Below, in pieces: positions 36,848 through 45,117 of a stretch of DNA of 64,000 bases (its first letter is position 1; the number at the start of each line of letters is the position of its first letter). Location of the stretch: the NCBI GenBank assembly GCA_025358295.1, contig JANYJY010000004.1, positions 1-64,000 of the forward strand. Direction: 5' to 3'. Both the position numbers and the translations under genes were made by a program. The notes beneath the pieces were generated by a model. It did no database searches. It was not told where the DNA came from and saw only the letters and a program-made list of their open reading frames with translations. The DNA comes from Gammaproteobacteria bacterium. Its GTDB lineage: Bacteria > Pseudomonadota > Gammaproteobacteria > Steroidobacterales > Steroidobacteraceae.

Positions 36848-37489
36848 CTACTTAACGGTGTAGCCGCGACCCTCGAGGCATGCCGTTTGCGCTCGAAAGT
36901 ATTCCGACCGCTTTCCAGGCGGCGGCGCGCTGGTCACTTGACTGGGGTCGAACCCCGTCTGACCAACCGCCCAGCGATGGCACTCGAATTTATCCGTGGC
37001 CTGCTGCTGCTGACTCTGGCCGTTCTTGGGGTAGACCATCAGATCGGAAATGCCCTGGTCCGGGGCCGCGCCCTGATTTTGCAGTGCAGGCGCAGCCACG
37101 GTCTCATATCGAGCGACCGCGCCGTTCCAACGATAATAAGTACTGTCCGCGTAGTAGTAAGGAACGCCACCCCACCAGATAGTCGAGTAGTAGAGCGGCA
37201 GGGTCGCAACATACAGCCCTACGCCCAAGGCTCCCCAACCCCAGGGGCCGCCGTAGTAACCGTAGCCGCCTCGCCAGCTATAGCCGTCCCAGCCATAGCC
37301 ACCGTGCCCACCATAGCCCCCTCGCCCGCCGTACCCGCCGTGGTAACCACCGCCATACCCACCGTGCCCCGCCGGGCCGCCCATGTGTTCGCCGGCGTGC
37401 TGCGCAAGCGCAGACGCGCTCATGGCCAGCGCGGCAACTCCGCAGCACACGATTAGAGACAAACGGCGAAACGCCCCGAGCTTTTTCAT
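36848..37489 (-). CDS. Glycine/tyrosine-rich exported protein
   Basis: A 213-residue protein with signal peptide (RRLSLIVCCGVAALAMSASALA), a Gly/Tyr/His-rich low-complexity segment (about 30-75, GYGG and HGGYG units), then a conserved-looking part with VGLYVATLPLYYSTIWWGG, PYYYADSTYYRWN and a C-terminal CHRWAVGQTGFDPS followed by ACLEGRGYTVK. It resembles DUF6515-like envelope proteins in pattern. Function unknown. ATG 37489 chosen to keep the signal peptide intact. Confidence 0.8.
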   Translation of the reverse strand: MKKLGAFRRLSLIVCCGVAALAMSASALAQHAGEHMGGPAGHGGYGGGYHGGYGGRGGYGGHGGYGWDGYSWRGGYGYYGGPWGWGALGVGLYVATLPLYYSTIWWGGVPYYYADSTYYRWNGAVARYETVAAPALQNQGAAPDQGISDLMVYPKNGQSQQQQATDKFECHRWAVGQTGFDPSQVTSAPPPGKRSEYFRAQTACLEGRGYTVK

Positions 37490-37564
37490 AAGGTCACCGA
37501 TGGCCCGCCGATGCAACAATTGCCCTGGATCCAATTATATAAGAGTTCGCCAGACCCGGGCAGT

Positions 37565-39457
37565 TCAACCCAAATACGAGGCCGCCGGCGGTCGGTTTGC
37601 CACGTCACAAGTCACTGAAACTCCGCCTTCTTCTCGAGAGGCGATCACCAGGCGGCCGCCCATGGAACTCGCCCGAAAACGCATGGTGCGCATGCCGAGA
37701 CCGGGTCCGGGCGAGTTATTGGACGGCAACCCGGCGCCGTCATCGACGATAGTCATTCGCAGGCCGTTGGCGTGCGCCCACAAGCTGATCTCGATGACTC
37801 TAGCCCTGCCATGCTTGAGCGCGTTCTGCACCGCCTCCTGGGCGATCCTGTACAGATGATTGCGCGCCTCGAGATCCAATGTGATTGAGGTGTCGAGACG
37901 TGAGCGAAAGCTCACCTCAGTGCTTTCAAAACTGCTTCGGGCTGCCAATGCGAGTAGCGCGCCATGGAGGCTGCCGTCGGCCTCGCTCAAGGGAGAGACT
38001 CCCTGCGCAATGCGACGCGCCGACTGAATACACGTGGTGGCGAGCGCGGCCAGCTGATTCAAGGCGGCGGCGATGGGTTGTCCGTTGCGTTCGGCGCGAG
38101 TCGCCAGCGCTCGCGCCGAGAGGGAAAGGCCGGTCAATTCCTGGCCCAGCCCGTCATGCAGCTCCTGCCCAATGCGGCGCTGCTCATTGCCGATGGCCTC
38201 GATGAGCGCGCTGCCGAGCGCCCGGCGCTCAGTGACATCGCTGGCGAACACCAATTCAGCGCGCCGCCCGCCCAAGTCTATGGCGCGGATCCAGACCTCG
38301 ACGGCTAGCACTCGCCCGTCTCGAGTCTGGTGATGAGTCTCGAAGGGCTCCGGAGGCGACGCCGCTTCGTCATGCCCTTGGGGGAGCGGCAGGACACGCG
38401 ATCCACCGCGCGTGGCGAACGTCGCCACCCGTCGTGACAGCAATTCCTCTCGGCTCCAGCCGTACTGACGCACCGCCGCCTCATTGACAAACATGAATTC
38501 CAGCGTCTCGGGATCATGCACCCACAGGGGCTGGGGGCTACCGTCGAATATCTGTGCATACCGATGTTCAGCGAGAAGAGTCTCCCGCCCGGCCCGGTCG
38601 CGCTCATCGAGCAAGGCGGTAATGATCAGGCTCACGCCCGTGAGCGCAGCGCTATATGACCAGATGGTCGCCAGGCCGGCGGATTCCGACATGGCGCCGA
38701 AAACGCCGCGCCCGAAGGCGAAGCTCAATCCGGCGGCCCCGGAAATGGCCAGCGCGCCGAAGCTCGCCACCACCAAGCCGAAGCGGATGGCTGCGACCAC
38801 CAGTAAAAGAAATGCCAGGGTTAGCACCAGAGGCCTGCCGACACCGTTCGGATCGAACAACAAGGTGCCAGCACAGCAAAGCACAACGCCGATCACCCAC
38901 GCACCGCCTTGCGCCCAGTGCCCGACGAACTGGGCAAGGCTCTTACGACTCACGGCCACCAGCATGGGGCCGACGAGCATCACGCCGGCGGTGCTGTTGC
39001 TCCACCAGCGAAGCCAACGCAGCGGGTCGAAACCCCGCGGCATTAGGTCGGACCAATAGAACCCCAGCATTCCGAGCGTGGGGACGGCCATGGTGCCGAC
39101 GGCTCCGGCCACAATGAACAGCGGTACGTCCCGCGCCCGGCCGAATCCGCTGTCGAAGCCGCGCACGTCGAGAAACCAGGCGGTAAACACTGCTGCAGTG
39201 GCGGATCCCGTACCGACTGCCAGCGAGGCTATCACCGGCTGCTGCATCCATAGATCGATGGCCACGCTGGCGAGAAATACGGCTGGCCACATTGGCCGTC
39301 CCCAGCGTATGCAAGCCGCGGCCGATATTCCGGCGGCCAGCAGCGGCAAGGTCGGATGTACCCCGATGCTTGGCAACATGTACCCGAGGGTGCCTGCTGC
39401 AAAGACTGCGGCGAAAGTGCCCAACAATTTGGAAAGGTGTGTCGGATTCAAGTCCAT
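37565..39457 (-). CDS. MASE1-PAS sensor histidine kinase of the NarX/UhpB (HisKA_3) type
   Basis: A 630-residue protein: MASE1 membrane sensor region with about eight helices (10-290), one PAS domain (about 310-420, YAQIFDGSPQPLWVHDPETL), then a HisKA_3 dimerisation helix with RRIGQELHDGLGQELTGL (phospho-His in LHD) and a short HATPase ending GLGMRTMRFRA. Such kinases pair with LuxR-type regulators, but none adjoins. Ligand unknown. TTG two codons upstream is an alternative start. Confidence 0.92.
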   Translation of the reverse strand: MDLNPTHLSKLLGTFAAVFAAGTLGYMLPSIGVHPTLPLLAAGISAAACIRWGRPMWPAVFLASVAIDLWMQQPVIASLAVGTGSATAAVFTAWFLDVRGFDSGFGRARDVPLFIVAGAVGTMAVPTLGMLGFYWSDLMPRGFDPLRWLRWWSNSTAGVMLVGPMLVAVSRKSLAQFVGHWAQGGAWVIGVVLCCAGTLLFDPNGVGRPLVLTLAFLLLVVAAIRFGLVVASFGALAISGAAGLSFAFGRGVFGAMSESAGLATIWSYSAALTGVSLIITALLDERDRAGRETLLAEHRYAQIFDGSPQPLWVHDPETLEFMFVNEAAVRQYGWSREELLSRRVATFATRGGSRVLPLPQGHDEAASPPEPFETHHQTRDGRVLAVEVWIRAIDLGGRRAELVFASDVTERRALGSALIEAIGNEQRRIGQELHDGLGQELTGLSLSARALATRAERNGQPIAAALNQLAALATTCIQSARRIAQGVSPLSEADGSLHGALLALAARSSFESTEVSFRSRLDTSITLDLEARNHLYRIAQEAVQNALKHGRARVIEISLWAHANGLRMTIVDDGAGLPSNNSPGPGLGMRTMRFRASSMGGRLVIASREEGGVSVTCDVANRPPAASYLG

Positions 39458-39515
39458 CGTCAAAGCCTACGACGAACCGCCCGAGCTTGTCGTCTATTTG
39501 TAGAATACCGGCCCT

Positions 39516-40424
39516 ATGCGCCCAAACACCCCTACGCCCAATTCCATGGCGGCCACTCGGCGAATGGGCTTGTTGCTGGCAACCGCGGGCGCGATCGCAT
39601 TCTCCGGCAAGGCCATTATCGTAAAATTGGCCTATCGGTACGGAGTCGATGCCGTCACTTTGATCATGTACCGCATGCTGTTCGGGCTGCCCCTGTTCGT
39701 GCTGCTCGCTGGGTGGGCGGGCCGGGGCAAAGCGCGGCTCACGCGGCGCGATGTGCGGGCGGTGATCGGTCTGGGATTCAGCGGCTCCTATCTCGCGAGC
39801 TTCCTGGACTTCGAGGGACTGCGCTACATCAGCGCGAGCTTGGAACGCTTGATTCTCTACCTCGGGCCGACGCTGGTGCTGCTCATCGGTGTCATCATTT
39901 TCAAGCGCAAGGTCACGCGCCGGCTAATACTCGCACTGGCGATCAGTTATGCCGGCGTGTTGTGCGTGTTCGGACAGGAAGCGACATTGCAGGGTGCCGA
40001 TGTGCCGCTGGGGGCGACCCTGGTGTTCGCCAGCACGGTGAGCTACGCCCTGTATCTGGCCTATAGCGGAGAGGAAGTCAGGCGCATCGGGGCACTGCGA
40101 CTCACCGGCCTTGCCACCACAGTGGCATGCCTCATTTGCATTGCCCAATTCTTTATTTTAAGACCCTGGAGCGCCTTGACCGTGGCCCCGCAGGTCCTGT
40201 GGCTGTCGGTCTTGAACGCCACCGTTTGCACATTTGCGCCCGTGCTCATGGTCATGATGGCGATCGAACGAATCGGCTCTACCTTGACCGCGCAGGCAGG
40301 TTTGGTCGGCCCCCTATCGACGATCTTGATGGCCGCGGTGTTATTGGGCGAACCGTTCACCGTTTGGGTCGCCGCCGGCACGCTGCTGCTCATTGCCGGG
40401 ATTTGGATGCTCAGGAAGCCGTAA
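39516..40424 (+). CDS. EamA/DMT-family exporter
   Basis: A 302-residue drug/metabolite transporter with ten membrane helices in two EamA repeats; the first opens LLLATAGAIAFSGKAIIVKLAYRYG and the second ends FTVWVAAGTLLLIAGIWML. Family members export amino acids, purines or drugs; substrate not readable from sequence. Divergent from the MASE1 kinase; no link evident. Confidence 0.9.
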   Translation: MRPNTPTPNSMAATRRMGLLLATAGAIAFSGKAIIVKLAYRYGVDAVTLIMYRMLFGLPLFVLLAGWAGRGKARLTRRDVRAVIGLGFSGSYLASFLDFEGLRYISASLERLILYLGPTLVLLIGVIIFKRKVTRRLILALAISYAGVLCVFGQEATLQGADVPLGATLVFASTVSYALYLAYSGEEVRRIGALRLTGLATTVACLICIAQFFILRPWSALTVAPQVLWLSVLNATVCTFAPVLMVMMAIERIGSTLTAQAGLVGPLSTILMAAVLLGEPFTVWVAAGTLLLIAGIWMLRKP

Positions 40425-40433
40425 ATTCAGCGC

Positions 40434-41039
40434 CTATTTCTTTCTGTCGGACATTTCCTTCCGGTATTCCACAGACAGCGTGCCCTTGCTTTGCGCAATA
40501 GGCAACAGAGTCGGATAGAACTGCACGAAGCTTGTGTCCACTGCCGCGTGCGCAGCGTGACAGGAATAGCAATCGGCAGTCCGCGGAATGATTTTGGCCG
40601 GATCGTCGCCCTCGAAACCGGCAAAGGCCCAGTCACTCGCGAATCGCGCATGATCCTTCACATGCACTTCGAGGGCGACGACCTTGGTGCCCTGATAGCT
40701 GCCTCTCTTGTTGATGGAGCCTATACTCTCCGCAGCGCGATTTTCAATCACCAGTACGGTCTTATCCGGCCAAGTACCTGTCGCCAAGAACGATCGATAT
40801 GCCTGCGGATCGACGAACACATTGTCAAAACTGTGCTCTCCCATCGGCATCGCGGCGCTGTAGCTCATGTCGAAGCCCGATGTGAGGTACACCCATTCCC
40901 GGTAGTGCGCCGGACGCTTCATCAATCCGTCTGACGTGTATTCCAAAAGCCCATTCCCCGTGCTTGCGCCGTCACCGAGCGCCGTTAGACAGAACATGGA
41001 CAGGGTGCACGCGATCCTGGATATGATTTTGAGCGTCAT
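40434..41039 (-). CDS. Cytochrome P460-family c-type haem protein
   Basis: A 201-residue exported protein: signal peptide (LKIISRIACTLSMFCLTALG), P460 fold with AHYREWVYLTSGFDMSY, FDNVFVDPQAYRSF and a single CYSCH haem site (Cys157, Cys160, His161). P460 proteins have a haem cross-linked to Lys and oxidise hydroxylamine or detoxify NO; related cytochrome c'-beta binds NO. Its ATG overlaps the stop of the upstream CocE-type gene (ATGA), so it is the last gene of that unit. Confidence 0.85.
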   Translation of the reverse strand: MTLKIISRIACTLSMFCLTALGDGASTGNGLLEYTSDGLMKRPAHYREWVYLTSGFDMSYSAAMPMGEHSFDNVFVDPQAYRSFLATGTWPDKTVLVIENRAAESIGSINKRGSYQGTKVVALEVHVKDHARFASDWAFAGFEGDDPAKIIPRTADCYSCHAAHAAVDTSFVQFYPTLLPIAQSKGTLSVEYRKEMSDRKK

Positions 41040-43327
41040 CGGCGCACCGGAATATCGATGTAGCTGTCGTTGTGCCACTGAATCTTAATGGGAGCCTTGC
41101 CGTCGGCGATAGTCTCTTCGCTCACGTCGGCGCCGGTACCATAGTTGATTTGCCGATCCGGCCGCTTGCTGAGGCCGAGAATCATAATCAGGCGGCTGCC
41201 CGGAAGCAGCCGCCGGCTCGTCATCCGCTCGCTCTTGAACGCTAGCTCTTGGCGCTCACCCGCTTTTAATAAGTGACGCGTGACCCGGTCTCGTGCATAG
41301 CTGGCGCGAAATTCGTAGGTCGGATTGAAGAGATAAACATAGTCGCCACCGGGCAGTTGCTCATACAGCGTGACATTCATGTCCATATCCATCTTGTTTA
41401 CGGTGAAATCGAGGCGCCCTGAAAACAGGCCATTGAATTCCGTCGTCTTCGGCATGGGATCGCTCACAAACATCAGGGCATTGTGCGTCGCTAGACTCGT
41501 GCTGATGAAATCGGCCGGCGCCGTCCAGGCGAAGTCGCTTCGATCGGTCAGACTGACCGTCTGCCGCAAGGCAGCGGGACGCGACGCCTTGCGCTGCATG
41601 AGCCGATGCTTATCGCCGGAGCCGCCGCTGTCCAGATAGAATCGCAGCGAGCCCTTCGCCATTCCCTCGAGCGAAGCGGCGTGCCGCCATTCATTGGCTC
41701 CCATGACCTCAAAATTGACTCGATCCCCCAGCAGGGGCGGCATTGCGGCGCCCTTTAAGACATGATCGAACCACTGATAGCGCAGTTCGCGAAGGTCGAT
41801 CAGTGCGGCGGAATCCACTTCATACCCCTGCAACATGGCCAATGGTCCTTGGTGCATTACGCCGTCGTCGTAAGGTCCGATCAACAAGGTGTGATTAGCT
41901 CGCGGATTGTATTTATGGTGCTGCGTGAAGTAATACAGTGCGCCCGGCTCGCTGCCGGCGTAATAGCCCGTGGTGGTCAGCACCGGGATATTGATGCGGG
42001 CGAATTGTTCGCGGTATGGGATCATGTTCTGCCAGTAGCGATCGTAGCTGGGGTGATTGAGCCAACGGATGAAGATTGCATTGGCCTTGCCGTACACTCG
42101 GCCCAAATCGCGATAGCGCTTGCCGCTTCTGTACCACTTCTGATCGAGTGCGCGCCAAGACGCATCATCGTAGTAGCCGCTGTCGTCGGACGGTTTGGTA
42201 TTGGTGACGTAGGAGGACCAGCGGTACCCGGAGTTCTGAAAAATTCCGCCCGCCATGGACATGTCGACTCCGGGCGCATTGGCCGCGGAGGTGGCGATGG
42301 CCTTGAGGGCAGAGGGCAGGCGTTTGGCGGCCGCCCACGCGGCAAATCCGCTGTAGCCGTCGCCGAACATCCCCACGCGACCGTCGCTCCATGACTGCTT
42401 GGCTATCCAGTCGATCACCGTGCGGGAGTCCTCGCCGTCGAACTGATAGGGAACTACCGTGCGCAGACCGGTGCGTACTCCGCGCGTGTAGGCAACCACT
42501 CCCACATAACCGTGCGACGCGCACTCCAAGGCATAGTTCTGCGAGTCGTAGATGGTGAATTCGAGCAGCGCGGGATACCGCTTGGCCGACCCATTGGGGC
42601 GAACCACCAGAACGGCAATGCTGGCGCCGTCAGAAGTTTTGACCTGAACGCCTTCTTCCACCGTGTAGCGGCGGCGATCATCTTCGGCCACCAGCGGCGC
42701 AACCAGTGGACCGAAACTGCGATAGGCATCGAACGACAGATACTTCCAGATCAGATCCACGGCGGCCGGCTGGTCGATGCTGTCACTGGTTCGCTGTTTA
42801 TCGAGCGCCTTTTGCAGATCCTCCTGATACACGGAAGCCGCAGTGCCCAGCCAGCGCGTGATCGCGAAGGCGTCCTGGTCATTCAGACGCGCCAGAACCT
42901 CGTGGAACGATCGGATGAATCCGTCGGCGAATGAGACTTTATTCTCCGCTTGAACGGCCTTTGCGTAGGCATAGATGTCGAATATCCAAGCCCGGCTGAT
43001 GGGCCGACCGGCATCCAAGCGGCGCCGCCGATCGCGCAGCGACTGCCGCGAGACATCCGCCGCCGGATAGTTTCCCGCAACCATTTGCAAGGCGGAGACA
43101 TTGGCAAGATAGCGATCCGGATCGGCCTCTTGATAGACGGGAAGGACGCGCTCTGCCAAATCGCGCATCGCCGCGGCCAACGCCGTGCTGCTCGTCGACG
43201 CTGGCGCATGAAATTCGAATTCTGGCGCGGCGGCCCGTGACGGCAGCATCGTGAGAAAGCTGAGCGAGACGCAAACACCCAGCCTGCAGGCGGCAATCAT
43301 CCAGGTTGCTCTCACGACCCGGGTCAT
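41036..43327 (-). CDS. Secreted CocE/NonD-type hydrolase
   Basis: A 763-residue alpha/beta hydrolase with an N-terminal signal region, a long unusual helical segment (about 45-210), a catalytic domain (about 220-560; nucleophile Ser in MFGDGYSGFAAWA) and a C-terminal jelly-roll domain (about 570-750, as in cocaine esterase and X-Pro dipeptidyl peptidase). Substrate unknown (ester, acyl or N-terminal proline). The start overlaps the ABC gene stop (ATGA). The extended N-terminal helical part is longer than in classic CocE. Confidence 0.87.
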   Translation of the reverse strand: MTRVVRATWMIAACRLGVCVSLSFLTMLPSRAAAPEFEFHAPASTSSTALAAAMRDLAERVLPVYQEADPDRYLANVSALQMVAGNYPAADVSRQSLRDRRRRLDAGRPISRAWIFDIYAYAKAVQAENKVSFADGFIRSFHEVLARLNDQDAFAITRWLGTAASVYQEDLQKALDKQRTSDSIDQPAAVDLIWKYLSFDAYRSFGPLVAPLVAEDDRRRYTVEEGVQVKTSDGASIAVLVVRPNGSAKRYPALLEFTIYDSQNYALECASHGYVGVVAYTRGVRTGLRTVVPYQFDGEDSRTVIDWIAKQSWSDGRVGMFGDGYSGFAAWAAAKRLPSALKAIATSAANAPGVDMSMAGGIFQNSGYRWSSYVTNTKPSDDSGYYDDASWRALDQKWYRSGKRYRDLGRVYGKANAIFIRWLNHPSYDRYWQNMIPYREQFARINIPVLTTTGYYAGSEPGALYYFTQHHKYNPRANHTLLIGPYDDGVMHQGPLAMLQGYEVDSAALIDLRELRYQWFDHVLKGAAMPPLLGDRVNFEVMGANEWRHAASLEGMAKGSLRFYLDSGGSGDKHRLMQRKASRPAALRQTVSLTDRSDFAWTAPADFISTSLATHNALMFVSDPMPKTTEFNGLFSGRLDFTVNKMDMDMNVTLYEQLPGGDYVYLFNPTYEFRASYARDRVTRHLLKAGERQELAFKSERMTSRRLLPGSRLIMILGLSKRPDRQINYGTGADVSEETIADGKAPIKIQWHNDSYIDIPVRR

Positions 43328-45117
43328 TTGTCGCGTCCCGGACGGCTCATCGACGCAGCGAGGCCGTGATCCTCGCCTGCCTTGATCAAGTGCAAGGATC
43401 GCGTGAACAACGGATGTGCCTGTGCGGGGCCGCCGATATGGATGATTCCGGTGTGTTGCAATTCCTTCTCGAACACATCCATGACCAACTCGAGAATGTC
43501 GTCGTCCAAGGAGCCGAATGTTCCATCGATGAGCACCCACGGCGGCGCCTGAAGCAGAATGCGCGCAACAACGAGGCACAGTTGCTCATCCTGACTCAGC
43601 TCCCGATCCCAGCGATGAGTGGTGTCGAGCAGCGGTGCGAGGCGTTCGAGACCGAGCCTGAACAGGGCCCGATTGAAGGCACTGTCGCCGAAACTCTCAG
43701 CCTTCAGAGGATACGCCAGAACCTCGCGCAAGGTACCGCGCGGCATGTAGACGGTCCCTCGCTGCAGGTAGAAAATCTGTTCGCCCGTCGGACGCGTAAT
43801 GCGCCCGGCGCCCCAAGGCCACAATCCCGCTAGCGCTCTGAAAAGTTGCGTTTTACCGGTTCCCGGCGCGCCGAGAATCAGCACGCGCTCGCCGGTCGTC
43901 ACCACAACCTTCGGCTCCTTGAGCATGTCTGCGTTCGCCGCGGAGACAATCCTCAGATCATCGAACCGGATCTCGCCGGGACTGCCATCGAGGTAGGTGA
44001 TACGGCTCTCGAAACCGCTCGGCTCATTGGTCGTGGTCAGCGCGTAGCGAAAATTAGCGACCCGCAGCAAGGTCGCGCGCCAATCGGCAATGGCGCTGAA
44101 ATTGTCGATAAACCAGCGCAGCGACGACTGTGCCTGGCTGAACGCCCCGGCCGCCATCATCAGACCGCCGAACGTCACCTTGCCGTTGAAATACAGGGGC
44201 GCTGCCGCAAGTATCGGCGCGATGATAGTGACCCAGCCGAAGCCGGAAGTAACCCATGTGAGGTTGGCATGGCCCATGACAATGCGGCGCGTTGCCGCGA
44301 GCACATTGCCCAAATGAAGTTCGATGCGGCGCTTCTCGTCGGCCTCGCCCTGCGCCAAGGAAATCTCATCGACATGCTCGTTGACGCGCACCAGCGAGAA
44401 ACGCAGATCGGCCTCGCGCGCATAGCGGTCTGCATTGCGGCTGATCAGGCCTCGCCCCACCCAGTAGCTCAGAAGCGAGCCTGCGCTCGCATAGATAATC
44501 GCCGTCCACACCATGAAACCGGGGATCGTATAGTCACGGTCGCCGACGCGAAAAATAAATCCGGTCGACAGCACCCAAAGTATGCCGGCGAAGGTAATGA
44601 ACAGTATCGATGCCTGCAGCAGCCCGACGCCCAGGTCGGCCGACAGCTCGCACAACTTGCGTGCGTCTTCGTGAATGCGTTGATCCGGATTGACGCCCAT
44701 GGAGCCCGAGTTGGCGAGCCAGAACGCACGGCGTGGCAACATCCAGTCACGCAATAGGCTGACGACGAGCCCCTCGCGCAGCTTGAGTTCCAGGGTCTCC
44801 ACCAACCAGCGCTGTGCCACGTTGACCGCGAGCAGAAATCCGGCGATTAGAAAAAAGACGCCGAGCTCGAACAGGAAATCTCTCAGATCGCGGCGCGACA
44901 GGGCATCGTAGAACGGCTTGTTCCAGCCATTGAGCCGAATCTGGCCATAGGCCGTCGCCGCGACGATGAGAATAATGACGGCCACCAGCACCATGAGCGT
45001 CTTGCCCACGGGAGAGCCAAAAACGGTGCGGGTGATGAGGCTGACCTGGCGCCGAAAACTCAGCTGGGGGGTCTCGCCCTCGTGCGTAGCAGCGGTAGAT
45101 TCCGTGGCAGGCTCCAT
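43324..45117 (-). CDS. SbmA/YddA-type fused ABC transporter with degenerate ATPase motifs
   Basis: A 597-residue protein with an ABC_membrane_2 domain (about 25-360, six helices) and an ATPase (about 380-585). Walker A GAPGTGKT (416-423) is intact, but the signature is LSQDEQ and Walker B is WVLIDGTFGSLD: the catalytic Glu after Asp531 is Gly532 and the D-loop is altered. Family members move peptides, cobalamin or long-chain acyl groups. ATG 45117 overlaps the upstream gene stop (TGATG). Confidence 0.88.
   Translation of the reverse strand: MEPATESTAATHEGETPQLSFRRQVSLITRTVFGSPVGKTLMVLVAVIILIVAATAYGQIRLNGWNKPFYDALSRRDLRDFLFELGVFFLIAGFLLAVNVAQRWLVETLELKLREGLVVSLLRDWMLPRRAFWLANSGSMGVNPDQRIHEDARKLCELSADLGVGLLQASILFITFAGILWVLSTGFIFRVGDRDYTIPGFMVWTAIIYASAGSLLSYWVGRGLISRNADRYAREADLRFSLVRVNEHVDEISLAQGEADEKRRIELHLGNVLAATRRIVMGHANLTWVTSGFGWVTIIAPILAAAPLYFNGKVTFGGLMMAAGAFSQAQSSLRWFIDNFSAIADWRATLLRVANFRYALTTTNEPSGFESRITYLDGSPGEIRFDDLRIVSAANADMLKEPKVVVTTGERVLILGAPGTGKTQLFRALAGLWPWGAGRITRPTGEQIFYLQRGTVYMPRGTLREVLAYPLKAESFGDSAFNRALFRLGLERLAPLLDTTHRWDRELSQDEQLCLVVARILLQAPPWVLIDGTFGSLDDDILELVMDVFEKELQHTGIIHIGGPAQAHPLFTRSLHLIKAGEDHGLAASMSRPGRDK

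Noticed and set aside
43328-43579. 84-residue extension of the CocE-type protein
   Set aside because: Within the ABC gene and would remove the signal peptide from the N-terminus; ATGA overlap at 43324-43327 is the natural start.
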